A DNA stretch of 50,733 nt, taken from the NCBI GenBank assembly GCA_946804195.1, contig CAMPEU010000018.1, positions 1-50,733 on the forward strand, in the 5' to 3' direction. The stretch is from an uncultured Candidatus Saccharibacteria bacterium. GTDB taxonomy: Bacteria; Patescibacteriota; Saccharimonadia; Saccharimonadales; Saccharimonadaceae. Shown in pieces: positions 26,319-34,455 of the stretch (position 1 is the first letter of the stretch; every line of letters begins with the position of its first letter). The notes under the pieces were generated by a model that ran no database searches, was not told the DNA's origin, and was given only the letters and a program-made list of their open reading frames with translations. The position numbers and the translations under genes are program-made.

Positions 26319-28205
26319 CTATAGTTCACAAACGCCAGCGACACAGGCGAGTTCTTTGGCGCCAGTTGTTTGGTCGCTCGTTTCGTAGAATCTGAGCATG
26401 GAGAAGTCGATTTCTCCAAGCTCTACGACGCGTTTTTTATATTCTTTTTCAGTAATTGCTTGGTATGGCGCTAGTTCATAAACATGGTCGGTGCGTGGTA
26501 GGAATGACAACCCCCCGACACTACTCCAGTTTTTATAAACGAAGTCAGCTATGGCAAGCCACTCGTCATTGTCGGCATAAATTGTCACGGACGGGTTGTG
26601 CTCGGTGAAATGCGTCTTGAGCCGTTGCCATTCACGGAGCATTTGGATGGCGGAGACTTCGCTAGACGTGATTGCGCCGTCGGGGGCCTTTATGGGGAAT
26701 TCGAGTACAAAAGTCGTTGCTGTCTCGGCAGTACTGCCTATTTCTGGATAGGCTGGTACGCCTTGATCAATAGCAAATTCGTACAACGGGTCGTGAGCAC
26801 TAATTCGGACGCGACGAATAAAGTATTGTGAAAACCACGGATGCATACCCGACCCTACGCCGAGTAGTTGGCCGGAATTGCCATGCGGCTTGACACAAGT
26901 GATAGCGGTTGATGGATTGGATTCAAAACGACGGGCATATTTTTGATTTGTCTGGATGGCTTCGTCGCGGAGTGTTTCGAGATTTTCGTCGTTCCGTATC
27001 AAGTCATTGTCATAATAGCCGGTAATCGATACCCCAAGTAGTTGCTCTTCCTGACAATTTGTACGCCACTCATCACTGAGATAGCCAAAGTTAGTGAGGG
27101 TCGCCTGATACGTACCAACGATAGTCGCTAGCCGCATCTTGCGCTGTAGGTTAGGTAGGTCGTCGTCTGGACGGACAACAATTGATGTGAGATTACAGAA
27201 CTGCTTGGAGCGTAGGTAGATTTCGCCACATGGATTAACACCGATTTGCTTCTCTTTTTTTAGGTATTTTGATCGTCTGGCGGGTACTTGGTTGAGGATT
27301 TCACCACGATTAAAGATACCTCGTTCGCCACTACCAGAGTTGACGAGTGCTGACCATTCTTCGAGAAATTCACCAATCTGTGGTTTCGTCTCGTAGACTG
27401 CGGAGTTATTGGCCATGGCACGTTGGGGGTTATCGGTCCAAAACTTGCCCTTTTTGGAATCGCGTATTGCGCTATCGGCGAGTCCCGAGAGCGAAATGAG
27501 CGCCGAACGGCGGACACCGCCAGCTACAACGATTTGGCCAACCTGGCAGATAATGTCGTGGATGTCGAGAGTTGAGAGACGCCCCCCTTGGCGCGATAAT
27601 ATCTTGGTGCGTGTGTATTCCATGAGGTCAATTAGTGGCTGTGGACCAGATGAGCGTCCCCCCATAGTTTTCAGTTTAGCTCCGACAGGCCTGACGTGTG
27701 AGTAGTCGAGCTCGACGTCGCCACCATTAGTCCAAATAGTAGCTGCGGCTTGGAAGGCATTACACCAACCTTCACGCTTATCTTCGACCACGATTGTTGG
27801 TTGGGTGATACCAGTTTGTTTTTTGATACGAGGAAACTTTTTGACATTTGTTTGCTCTGCCGCAAAGCCACAACCTGCACCACACATAGACACATACATA
27901 ATCTCGGCAATGTCTTGCCAACAAGTTGGAGCAATATAGGCGCAGTTATACGCGCAAACGTTTGAACCCTCGGCGGCTTTACCTGCCGACCACAACAGGC
28001 GCATAGAGGGGCAAATATCTTGGTTCAAAATAGCAGCTTCAACGTCCTGGTATTCTTCATTGGTTAGCTTGTCGCTCATTTTGTATTTCATATAATTCAT
28101 GAACCGCTCGACGGCCTCATCCCATGTTTCTCGTCGCTGGAACTCATCACTCCAACGGGCATAAAACTGGTGGAAAATAAATTGTTGATATGGTGTTTGG
28201 CTCAT
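26319..28205 (-). CDS. nrdJ: Adenosylcobalamin-dependent ribonucleotide reductase (class II)
   Basis: 628 aa from the ATG at 28205; an in-frame upstream extension of 34 residues is rejected because TAGGGGGTTAC sits just before this ATG. Class II features: SMRLLWSAGKAAEGSNVCAYNC near the N-terminus, NPCGEIYLRSKQFCNLT (active-site Asn/Cys/Glu of the barrel), and a redox Cys pair C-x5-C near the C-terminus (ACVAGVCEL). Makes deoxyribonucleotides without oxygen using adenosylcobalamin. No NrdA/B in the window. First gene of the seven-gene minus-strand operon. The start codon is 154 nt from the divergent regulator gene. Confidence 0.93.
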   Translation of the reverse strand: MSQTPYQQFIFHQFYARWSDEFQRRETWDEAVERFMNYMKYKMSDKLTNEEYQDVEAAILNQDICPSMRLLWSAGKAAEGSNVCAYNCAYIAPTCWQDIAEIMYVSMCGAGCGFAAEQTNVKKFPRIKKQTGITQPTIVVEDKREGWCNAFQAAATIWTNGGDVELDYSHVRPVGAKLKTMGGRSSGPQPLIDLMEYTRTKILSRQGGRLSTLDIHDIICQVGQIVVAGGVRRSALISLSGLADSAIRDSKKGKFWTDNPQRAMANNSAVYETKPQIGEFLEEWSALVNSGSGERGIFNRGEILNQVPARRSKYLKKEKQIGVNPCGEIYLRSKQFCNLTSIVVRPDDDLPNLQRKMRLATIVGTYQATLTNFGYLSDEWRTNCQEEQLLGVSITGYYDNDLIRNDENLETLRDEAIQTNQKYARRFESNPSTAITCVKPHGNSGQLLGVGSGMHPWFSQYFIRRVRISAHDPLYEFAIDQGVPAYPEIGSTAETATTFVLEFPIKAPDGAITSSEVSAIQMLREWQRLKTHFTEHNPSVTIYADNDEWLAIADFVYKNWSSVGGLSFLPRTDHVYELAPYQAITEKEYKKRVVELGEIDFSMLRFYETSDQTTGAKELACVAGVCEL

Positions 28206-28236
28206 GTAACCCCCTATTTGTTTGTCAGTGTGACTC

Positions 28237-28280
28237 ACTATATGACGCAGCGGCGATATATCGATGTGATTGTCGTCACG
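28237..28280 (-). promoter_or_regulatory. nrdJ-operon promoter with CRP-type operator
   Basis: On the minus strand TATAGT (28242-28237) predicts a start near 28230, 25 nt before the nrdJ ATG. TGTGA-TTGTCG-TCACG (28265-28280) matches the CRP consensus TGTGA-N6-TCACA at all but one of the ten conserved positions and is centred about 42 bp upstream of that start, the class II activator position. The divergent CRP-like protein carries a RETVGREL recognition helix, consistent with this site. Confidence 0.6.
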
Positions 28281-28345
28281 ATTCGTATAGTGTAATAAAC
28301 AACACAATATACGCTAGATGTAGTGTGACATAAGCGAAAAGGGTG

Positions 28346-28351
28346 TATTAT
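28346..28351 (+). promoter_or_regulatory. -10 box of the leaderless crp-like gene
   Basis: TATTAT ends 7 nt before the ATG at 28359; there is no ribosome binding site. The CRP-type palindrome lies about 86 bp upstream, so autoregulation is possible but less clear than activation of nrdJ. Confidence 0.5.
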
Positions 28352-28358
28352 ACGTGAT

Positions 28359-29009
28359 ATGACCAAACAAACAGTGCATGATAAAACAGAACAATTTTTC
28401 GCTACAGGAGAAACAAGATTTTATAGACGGGGTGAAACAATAGTATTTGCGGGCGAGGATCCGCCGGGCGTGATATTTCTGGTTGACGGGACTGTTGAAC
28501 AACACGATATTACAACTGAGGGTAATAAATTAATGGTGAATATGTTTCGTCCAGGTGCATTCTTTCCGATGTCATGGGCGATTACAAAGACGCCCAATAG
28601 GTACTTTTTTGCAGCATTTACTGAAGTGACCGTTAGGATTATTGATGTCGATGCGGCAGTGCAATTTCTACATGACAATAGTGATGTTACATTTGATTTA
28701 TTGAGACGGGTGTATATTGGAGCAGACGCGATCCTGGGTCGTTTAGTGGTTGCAGCGAGTGGTGCAGCGTCGGAGCGACTAATCTTTGAATTACTCAACG
28801 AAGCTTATCGATTTGGTCGGATATCGGATGATTCACATGCACTCGTTAAGATAAAGCAGGTTATTTTGGCAGAGCGTAGTGGGTTGGCCCGCGAGACGGT
28901 AGGGCGCGAACTTCATAAGCTCGCTGATGATGGCTTAATTGTTGTAACAAAAGACGGTATCGAGCTTGCGCTCGATAAGCTTCGGGCACGGCTGGGCGTC
29001 GGTGTTTAA
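28359..29009 (+). CDS. Crp/Fnr-family transcription regulator
   Basis: 216 aa. Residues about 15-120 form a cyclic-nucleotide-binding-like beta roll (FYRRGETIVFAGEDPPGVIFLVDG), then a dimerisation helix and an HTH_crp domain ending with ARETVGRELHKLADDGLI, a recognition helix close to that of CRP. The protein has no Cys at all, so it is not an Fe-S FNR sensor. Typical residues for cAMP binding are not evident, so the ligand is unknown. It is divergent to nrdJ, with a matching operator in the gap. Leaderless start. Confidence 0.85.
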   Translation: MTKQTVHDKTEQFFATGETRFYRRGETIVFAGEDPPGVIFLVDGTVEQHDITTEGNKLMVNMFRPGAFFPMSWAITKTPNRYFFAAFTEVTVRIIDVDAAVQFLHDNSDVTFDLLRRVYIGADAILGRLVVAASGAASERLIFELLNEAYRFGRISDDSHALVKIKQVILAERSGLARETVGRELHKLADDGLIVVTKDGIELALDKLRARLGVGV

Positions 29010-29049
29010 GTATTTTTGAGGGTTAATAACTAAGGGTACGATATTTTGC

Positions 29050-29055
29050 TATAGT
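29050..29055 (+). promoter_or_regulatory. Extended -10 leaderless promoter (TGC-TATAGT)
   Basis: TATAGT preceded by TTGC, ends 6 nt before the ATG at 29062. No Shine-Dalgarno sequence. Same TTTGCTA-type element as at 20786 and 31062. Confidence 0.6.
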
Positions 29056-29061
29056 AATTAT

Positions 29062-29613
29062 ATGAAGACAGAAGGCCTAAAAACTCGTTTTGAATCTAAA
29101 CTCAAGACTTTGAAAAAACAGACTATTCTCCGACTACCCGAGATTGCCAGCAAGCAGCTACCGTCTCGTGGACAGGTGGCGGTAGCTGGAGTAATGAATG
29201 AACATGAATTCATGACAGTCTTGGAGCCGGACGGATATTGGGGGCATTTTCTGAAAGTTAGCGACGAACTACAAGCAGCCGCAAATGTGAAAGCAGGTGA
29301 TACTGTAAAGTTGGAGATTGAAGTTACTAAGAATTGGCCAGAGCCAGAAGTGCCGGCAGACTTTGCAAAAGCTTTGGATATCGCTCCTAAAAAAGTCCAA
29401 GATAAATGGACGGATATAACGGCAATGGCACGTTGGGAGTGGATACGTTGGATCAATGAAACTAGAAATATGCAAACTCGTGCATTAAGGATTGAAAAGT
29501 CCATATCAAAACTAAATGGCAAACATAGACGCCCGTGTTGCTTTAATTTAGCTGCGTGTACTGATTCGGAACTTTCAAAAAGCGGTCGCTTGATCGAACC
29601 CTCAGCCGAATAA
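29062..29613 (+). CDS. DUF1905 / YdeI-OmpD-associated family protein
   Basis: 183 aa. Residues about 40-95 form a DUF1905 domain (VMNEHEFMTVLEPDGYWGHF, then KAGDTVKLEIEV) and residues about 97-160 a YdeI/OmpD-associated helical domain (PADFAKALD, ARWEWIRWINETRN). Families with this pair are small cytosolic proteins; some are linked to bacteriocin tolerance, mechanism unclear. The last 20 residues include a CC pair and look like an extension. Convergent with the GH63-like gene, whose stop is 3 nt away. Confidence 0.8.
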   Translation: MKTEGLKTRFESKLKTLKKQTILRLPEIASKQLPSRGQVAVAGVMNEHEFMTVLEPDGYWGHFLKVSDELQAAANVKAGDTVKLEIEVTKNWPEPEVPADFAKALDIAPKKVQDKWTDITAMARWEWIRWINETRNMQTRALRIEKSISKLNGKHRRPCCFNLAACTDSELSKSGRLIEPSAE

Positions 29614-29615
29614 TA

Positions 29616-30998
29616 TTAGCTATGGCTGAGTAGGTTTGGGTTGCGAGCTTTTAGCCTACGAATAATGTCGATGACGCTGGCGGCAGTCCACGAAAATCCT
29701 GTAGCGCCTAGTCCTTCGCCATCTTCAGGTGAATATGATTCATATATTTTGTCATGGCCCGCTACCATATTGAGTGTCGAGAGATCGATTTTCTCCGCCA
29801 AATCTTCATAACCTTCACGATACAATCCGTCCGCGACAAGTCCGTTTGTGATAGTCCAAGTTGAATGCCAATAAGAATTTTTACGATATTCGCGAGCACC
29901 CAGCGGGACGCCCGGTATGCCATGAGGTGCATCAAATAACCCACCTGGTTGCAGGTGGTCGGCGAGGGTATTCGCGTGGTCGGGTGAAATTGAACCGGAA
30001 TAGAGCGGTAATAGCGAACCGATGCTAGGAATTTTGTTGATCGGTAGTCGCGTGTGTGGATTACGCGAATAATACAAACTAGTAGTAGGGTCGAATAGCT
30101 TTTCTAGATTGATTTCGGAACGTTGCATGTTCATCAATAAATCATCAGGCAATCGATATCCGTAATCATCAGCCATTTCCACGAGATGTTGATTGTTGCG
30201 TATCAGAATACTAGTCATACCAACCTCTTCGACTTGATAGGGATATTCTTGTGAATCTCGTCCATGGTAATGATTCAGAACCATTAGTCGCACGGCGGCC
30301 TCACCGAGCAGTAGGCTTTCTTCGGAAGTTGCACGTTGCTCGGGCGAGACGTGTTTAGTGTCGGTTCTCATTCCATTTATAAATTTTTCGAGTATCCATT
30401 TGACTGGACGTGGCGTTTTCCAGTCGACACCTCTCATTTCTTGCATCAATTCGGGCGAGTTGTCCCTCCCCGTCTCCCACGGGTGAACAATCGTAAAAAG
30501 TCCATTACCCTGTAGGTTGCGCTCGTCGTAAATCCATTGATGATATTTGGCCGTTCGTTCAATATTATGAAGCATGTAGGATGCACGGACGTCATTGGGT
30601 AATTGGTTGCCGATTGTTCGCAGTGCGTCGGCAATAATCGGTGGCTGTGTAATGCTAGATGTCGCCATGTTGCCAAATTGTCCTAGGCCGTGCGCATATC
30701 GATGCTTGGTCAGCCACGCGAGGCGATTAATAGTACCGTTGATAATTCGCATGTTTGGTACCATGCCATTACGCCATTGTCCGTCGAGGACACTGTCGAT
30801 TTCAGCCGCGGCCCGGCGTGGGTCGTAATGAACGAGGCCTTTTCCGGCAATCCAGGCGCTGTCCCACAGAAAAGGGCCGCTGCTGTACATTTCGCTTGCG
30901 GCCCGTGTATATTCACATTTTTTTTCGTGTCGATAGTTGCGGTCGAGCAATTCCCGCGATCGATCGTCTAGGCTTTGGTACTGTCCACTCAGCTCCAT
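29616..30998 (-). CDS. GH63/mannosylglycerate-hydrolase-like glycoside hydrolase
   Basis: 460 aa from the ATG at 30998, with a TATATA element 7 nt upstream; a longer in-frame form runs into the neighbour's promoter. The (alpha/alpha)6-barrel signatures of the GH63/GH37 clan are present: SGPFLWDSAWIAGKG, RNGMVPNMRII, ITQPPIIADALR, and HSTWTITNGLVADGL near the C-terminus with an acidic EDGEGLGATGFSWTAA end. Acid residues in FLWDSA and the C-terminal Glu region are catalytic candidates. Probable substrate: alpha-gluco- or mannoside of small solutes or glycans; unproven. No signal peptide, so cytoplasmic. Confidence 0.8.
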   Translation of the reverse strand: MELSGQYQSLDDRSRELLDRNYRHEKKCEYTRAASEMYSSGPFLWDSAWIAGKGLVHYDPRRAAAEIDSVLDGQWRNGMVPNMRIINGTINRLAWLTKHRYAHGLGQFGNMATSSITQPPIIADALRTIGNQLPNDVRASYMLHNIERTAKYHQWIYDERNLQGNGLFTIVHPWETGRDNSPELMQEMRGVDWKTPRPVKWILEKFINGMRTDTKHVSPEQRATSEESLLLGEAAVRLMVLNHYHGRDSQEYPYQVEEVGMTSILIRNNQHLVEMADDYGYRLPDDLLMNMQRSEINLEKLFDPTTSLYYSRNPHTRLPINKIPSIGSLLPLYSGSISPDHANTLADHLQPGGLFDAPHGIPGVPLGAREYRKNSYWHSTWTITNGLVADGLYREGYEDLAEKIDLSTLNMVAGHDKIYESYSPEDGEGLGATGFSWTAASVIDIIRRLKARNPNLLSHS

Positions 30999-31061
30999 AT
31001 CTGTATATATAATATTCCTATTTCTGATTTTCGCAAAATTATCCTTATACAGTAGCGGTTT

Positions 31062-31070
31062 TGCTACAAT
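31062..31070 (+). promoter_or_regulatory. Extended -10 leaderless promoter (TGC-TACAAT)
   Basis: TGC-TACAAT ends 7 nt before the ATG at 31078; the nearby ATG at 31074 is out of frame. The divergent GH63-like gene starts 80 nt away on the other strand. Confidence 0.6.
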
Positions 31071-31077
31071 AGTATGG

Positions 31078-33393
31078 ATGCCCAAACATAAAACAAAGAC
31101 ACAGTGGATTCGTATTTTGCTGCCCAGCGTGCTGGTTGTTGTTTGGTTTGTATTAGCTGGTTTTGGAGGTCAATATTTTGCCAAAATAGGCGAAGAGTCG
31201 AGCACCGACTTAACGACATTCTTGCCAGAAAATGCTGATTCGACACAGGTCAATAAGCAATTGAGTAGTTTTCAAGATAAAAAATCCATTCCACTAGTCA
31301 TTGTGTATGACAATGATGGTAAAAAACTAACGAGTAATGATGTGGACGCGATTAAAAAAGCGAGTACGTCTTTAGCTAATTTAGAACAAGTCGCTGGGAA
31401 AATCGCACCACCGGTTCAGTCTGAAGATGAAAAGGCGGCTATTACTGTTTTGCCGCTAGAGAGTGATGGGGATTTCAAGACATCCTTTGTTGAAATCAGA
31501 GAGAAGCTAAACGATGCAAACTTACCTCTTTCGTTTGCGTTGACAGGTCCTGCATCATTCGCCCATGATTTGCAGAATGCGTTTGCGGGCATCGACAGTA
31601 CGTTACTAGTGGTCGCACTTAGTGTTGTATTTCTGATTTTATTGATTGTTTATCGTTCGCCATTGTTACCTTTTATTGTTTTATTGTCAGCGATGGCGGC
31701 TTTGTCGATTGCGGTTTTTGTCGTTGTCGAGCTGTCGCAAGCGGGTATTGTCCAGCTGAACGGACAAGTGCAGGGTATTTTGTTCATCCTTGTTATTGGA
31801 GCGGCAACGGACTACTCGCTGCTATACATCGCTCGCTATCGTGAAGAATTAGTTGATCATCGCACTGCCTGGCATGCTACGTGGGCGGCGCTCAAATCAT
31901 CATACGAGCCGATTATTGCTGCTGGAGGTACGGTTACTGCGGGATTATTATGTTTGTTGCTGTCGGATCTCGGATCAAATAGAGCGCTTGGCCCGGTCGG
32001 CGGTATGGGTATCGGGTTATCGGTCTTGGCGACACTTACGTTGTTGCCATCGTTGCTAGTTTTGGTTGGTCGCAATGTATTTTGGCCGCGTAGACCAAAA
32101 TACATTACCAGCAAAGCAGAGGAGCATTACATCACGAATCATCCGGTTTGGGCGCGCATTGGGGCATTGGTTCGTCGTCACCCACGTCGAATCTGGGCAT
32201 CGTGTATTGTCGTGTTACTCGTTGCTTGTGTTGGAGTCTTTCAACTAAAGGCAGAGGGTGTTGCACAAGGTAATTTGGTACTGGGTGCGTCAGAAGCACG
32301 AGTGGGCCAGGCAATTTTGGACAAGCATTTTGCGGCCGGGTCTGGGTCGCCTGCTCTGGTGATCGTTAGTAATGATCGGCGTGACGAGGCGGTGAAGATG
32401 CTTGATAAGGACAAGGGTGTTGCTTCGGTCGGCATTACTGCAACCGGCATCGAATCGGGCAATATGCCAGTTGGCAAAGCGAGCAAAGTAATTTATGAAA
32501 AAATCCGCAAAGAAGTTGCGTCTGAGCGAGAAGAACAGCTGAGTAAGATCCGCGCGACTATCGATCAGCAAACAAGTTCATTGCCGCAGCAGTATCGTGA
32601 CGCGGCGTATGCATCGGCAATTGCCAACGTACCAAGTGTTGATGGACTGGTGAATGATATAGATCCATTCAAAGATGCTGATATAAAAGTAGCAAATAAT
32701 AATGTGCTTTTGCAGGTGACACTGGCTGATCCGGCGGATTCGTTAGTTGCGCGAGAGTCGGTGAAACGACTGAGAGTCAAAGCTGCAGAAATCGATAAAA
32801 ATGCATTGATTGGTGGTCCAAGCGCATCGCAACTTGACACAAACAGCTCCGCATTACGGGACGTTCAAATAGTTTTGCCAGCAATCTTGGTTGCGATTAC
32901 AATTATTTTGATGATGTTACTTCGGGCAATTGTCGCACCATTATTGCTGCTCGTAACCACGGTATTATCATTTGGTGCAACAATTGGCATTTCGGCATTT
33001 TTGTTCAATCACGTTATGGGATATCCTGGCGCCGATCCATCGGTAATCATCTTTGGGTTTGTCTTTTTAGTGGCTCTTGGAATTGATTACAATATCTTTC
33101 TTATGACTCGTGTTCGTGAAGAAACGATGAAGAGTGGTGTCGCGAGAGGTACGATCAAAGGTCTCGTGGTAACGGGCGGGGTTATAACGAGTGCTGGCGT
33201 TGTGTTGGCTGCGACATTTGCGGCATTGAGCGTTATACCGATACTGTTTCTTGTCCAGATTGCGTTTATCGTTGCGTTTGGTGTTTTGCTAGATACGCTT
33301 GTTGTACGCTCATTGTTAGTGCCCGCATTGACACTCGAACTCGGTTCGCCTATGTGGTGGCCATCCAAATTATGGAAAAAGCGCGCCAAATAG
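31078..33393 (+). CDS. MMPL/RND-family transporter
   Basis: 771 aa from the ATG at 31078. Two repeats, each with a first membrane helix, an extracytoplasmic loop (about 35-165 and 390-590) and five more helices. Motifs: ILFILVIGAATDYSLLYIARYREE in the first half and FGFVFLVALGIDYNIFLMTRVREE in the second, both with the G-A/I-D-Y-S/N signature carrying the proton-relay Asp. MMPL proteins export lipids or hydrophobic compounds. Start fixed by a leaderless promoter; the 47 upstream in-frame residues overlap the neighbour's promoter. Its stop codon sits in the loop of a terminator. Confidence 0.9.
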   Translation: MPKHKTKTQWIRILLPSVLVVVWFVLAGFGGQYFAKIGEESSTDLTTFLPENADSTQVNKQLSSFQDKKSIPLVIVYDNDGKKLTSNDVDAIKKASTSLANLEQVAGKIAPPVQSEDEKAAITVLPLESDGDFKTSFVEIREKLNDANLPLSFALTGPASFAHDLQNAFAGIDSTLLVVALSVVFLILLIVYRSPLLPFIVLLSAMAALSIAVFVVVELSQAGIVQLNGQVQGILFILVIGAATDYSLLYIARYREELVDHRTAWHATWAALKSSYEPIIAAGGTVTAGLLCLLLSDLGSNRALGPVGGMGIGLSVLATLTLLPSLLVLVGRNVFWPRRPKYITSKAEEHYITNHPVWARIGALVRRHPRRIWASCIVVLLVACVGVFQLKAEGVAQGNLVLGASEARVGQAILDKHFAAGSGSPALVIVSNDRRDEAVKMLDKDKGVASVGITATGIESGNMPVGKASKVIYEKIRKEVASEREEQLSKIRATIDQQTSSLPQQYRDAAYASAIANVPSVDGLVNDIDPFKDADIKVANNNVLLQVTLADPADSLVARESVKRLRVKAAEIDKNALIGGPSASQLDTNSSALRDVQIVLPAILVAITIILMMLLRAIVAPLLLLVTTVLSFGATIGISAFLFNHVMGYPGADPSVIIFGFVFLVALGIDYNIFLMTRVREETMKSGVARGTIKGLVVTGGVITSAGVVLAATFAALSVIPILFLVQIAFIVAFGVLLDTLVVRSLLVPALTLELGSPMWWPSKLWKKRAK

Positions 33394-33408
33394 CGCGCTT
33401 TCTTTTTT
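33378..33408 (+). terminator. Terminator overlapping the MMPL stop codon
   Basis: AAAGCGCGC (33378-33386) pairs with GCGCGCTTT (33393-33401); the 6-nt loop contains most of the TAG stop (33391-33393). A T run follows at 33403-33408. Confidence 0.8.
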
Positions 33409-33417
33409 GTTGACTGA

Positions 33418-33849
33418 TTAAAGCCAGACGCCGAGAACTGCGGTCATAGCTGCAATTGATACCATGTCATGACCAACATCGAGTAATGTCAGTTCAGCTG
33501 GGCGCTTTGCGAACCCGTTGTGAATGAAGTGTGCGCCTCCGCGCAAGACTATACCAATGACGACACCGAATACGACACTATCGAGCAATCCGGTTGTACC
33601 GGTTGCTTTCAAAAGGCTTGCCAATATGACCGCAGTTGCTACAGCAAAGACCGCGAGGACGCTGAACGTCATTGCCATACCGTCAGTTTTTTCTAAATCT
33701 GATTTTTTTAAGTTGACTAATTTCGCCCATTTTTTACCAAAACCATAGTCGAGGCTATACCACAAAAATCCGATTGGAAATGGTACAAGAGCGGCTACAA
33801 TTACTGCCCACCAGTTTAATTGCTCGATAGTGTTTAGTATAAATTCCAT
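33418..33849 (-). CDS. DUF1761 membrane protein
   Basis: 143 aa, four membrane helices. LNWWAVIVAALVPFPIGFLWYS at the N-terminus is the DUF1761 signature, with a second helix pair and a histidine (GAHFIHNGFAKR) in the loop. Function unknown. Preceded by a good AGGAG ribosome binding site, unlike its leaderless neighbours. Confidence 0.8.
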   Translation of the reverse strand: MEFILNTIEQLNWWAVIVAALVPFPIGFLWYSLDYGFGKKWAKLVNLKKSDLEKTDGMAMTFSVLAVFAVATAVILASLLKATGTTGLLDSVVFGVVIGIVLRGGAHFIHNGFAKRPAELTLLDVGHDMVSIAAMTAVLGVWL

Positions 33850-33921
33850 TTTTTATTCTCCTAGTTTATTACTTATGGTAAAACCAGCATTACTATATCA
33901 CAGTGCAGGGGCATGCATAAA

Positions 33922-33950
33922 TTGACTAAGCGTGAGCAATGTGATAAATA
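33922..33950 (+). promoter_or_regulatory. Promoter placing the start at the ATG of the 33957 gene
   Basis: TTGACT (33922-33927), 17-nt spacer, TAAATA (33945-33950), then 6 nt to the ATG at 33957. A TATACT lies even closer (33949-33954). Either implies a leaderless transcript. Confidence 0.5.
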
Positions 33951-33956
33951 TACTAT

Positions 33957-34346
33957 ATGGAAGAGGAGCCATGTAAGTCGATACACAGAGAAATCGATAC
34001 AAACATGGCCATCGAAAAACTAGGTTACGACGCTTTTATGCGTCGTAATATTCGTTTTCACGATAGTATGCGAGAAGCCCAAAAGGGCAATCCCGAGTTT
34101 GCAGACCCCGAATTATACGCAAATCAAGAACTGGTAGATTTGTACGATAGGGCCGAGATGCTGGGTCTGGAGGCCATCGAGGCATGTATTCAATGGAAGG
34201 AAGCCTTGAGAGATATTACGGCAAAGCGAAGAGAAATTGAACTCCATAGAATAGAAAAGGAAAACGCGCGTCGGACTCTAGGGTCCGACGCATTAAATAT
34301 CATAGAGGTTGACGCATCATCTCATGATAGTGGTTTGTCGGAATAA
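33957..34346 (+). CDS. Hypothetical charged helical protein
   Basis: 129 aa, no family recognised. Almost wholly helical and charged, with a coiled-coil-prone C-terminal half (ALRDITAKRREIELHRIEKE). No signal peptide, membrane helix or metal motif. The start is set by the promoter 6 nt upstream; an internal Met17 is an alternative. A decayed HAD gene follows immediately. Confidence 0.55.
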   Translation: MEEEPCKSIHREIDTNMAIEKLGYDAFMRRNIRFHDSMREAQKGNPEFADPELYANQELVDLYDRAEMLGLEAIEACIQWKEALRDITAKRREIELHRIEKENARRTLGSDALNIIEVDASSHDSGLSE

Positions 34347-34349
34347 GGC

Positions 34350-34455
34350 ATGAGTACATACGACTACATATTGCTTGACTGGGATGGCAATTTTGCAAAA
34401 ACACAAACCGACACATGTTGTTGATGATTTTCGTAAGATTTTAGAGATTGTCTAA
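34350..34455 (+). pseudogene. Remnant of a HAD-type phosphatase gene
   Basis: From the ATG at 34350 the frame reads MSTYDYILLDWDGNFAKT, the HAD motif I start (hDhDG with DWDG). It breaks at a stop near 34414. A second frame from about 34413 reads THVVDDFRKILEIV then stop (34453-34455), which is like the C-terminal end of HAD hydrolases. The middle of the gene (about 180 residues in family members) is missing, so this is a deletion remnant. Its end overlaps the ABC permease gene by 4 nt. Confidence 0.7.

Noticed and set aside
28206..28307. 34-residue N-terminal extension of the ribonucleotide reductase
   Set aside because: It would cross the inferred promoter and CRP-type site; the ATG at 28205 has a good AGGGGG site and fits the family start.
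28359..29009. FNR-type oxygen sensor call for the regulator
   Set aside because: The protein contains no cysteine, so it cannot hold an Fe-S cluster; a CRP-like regulator with unknown ligand is kept.
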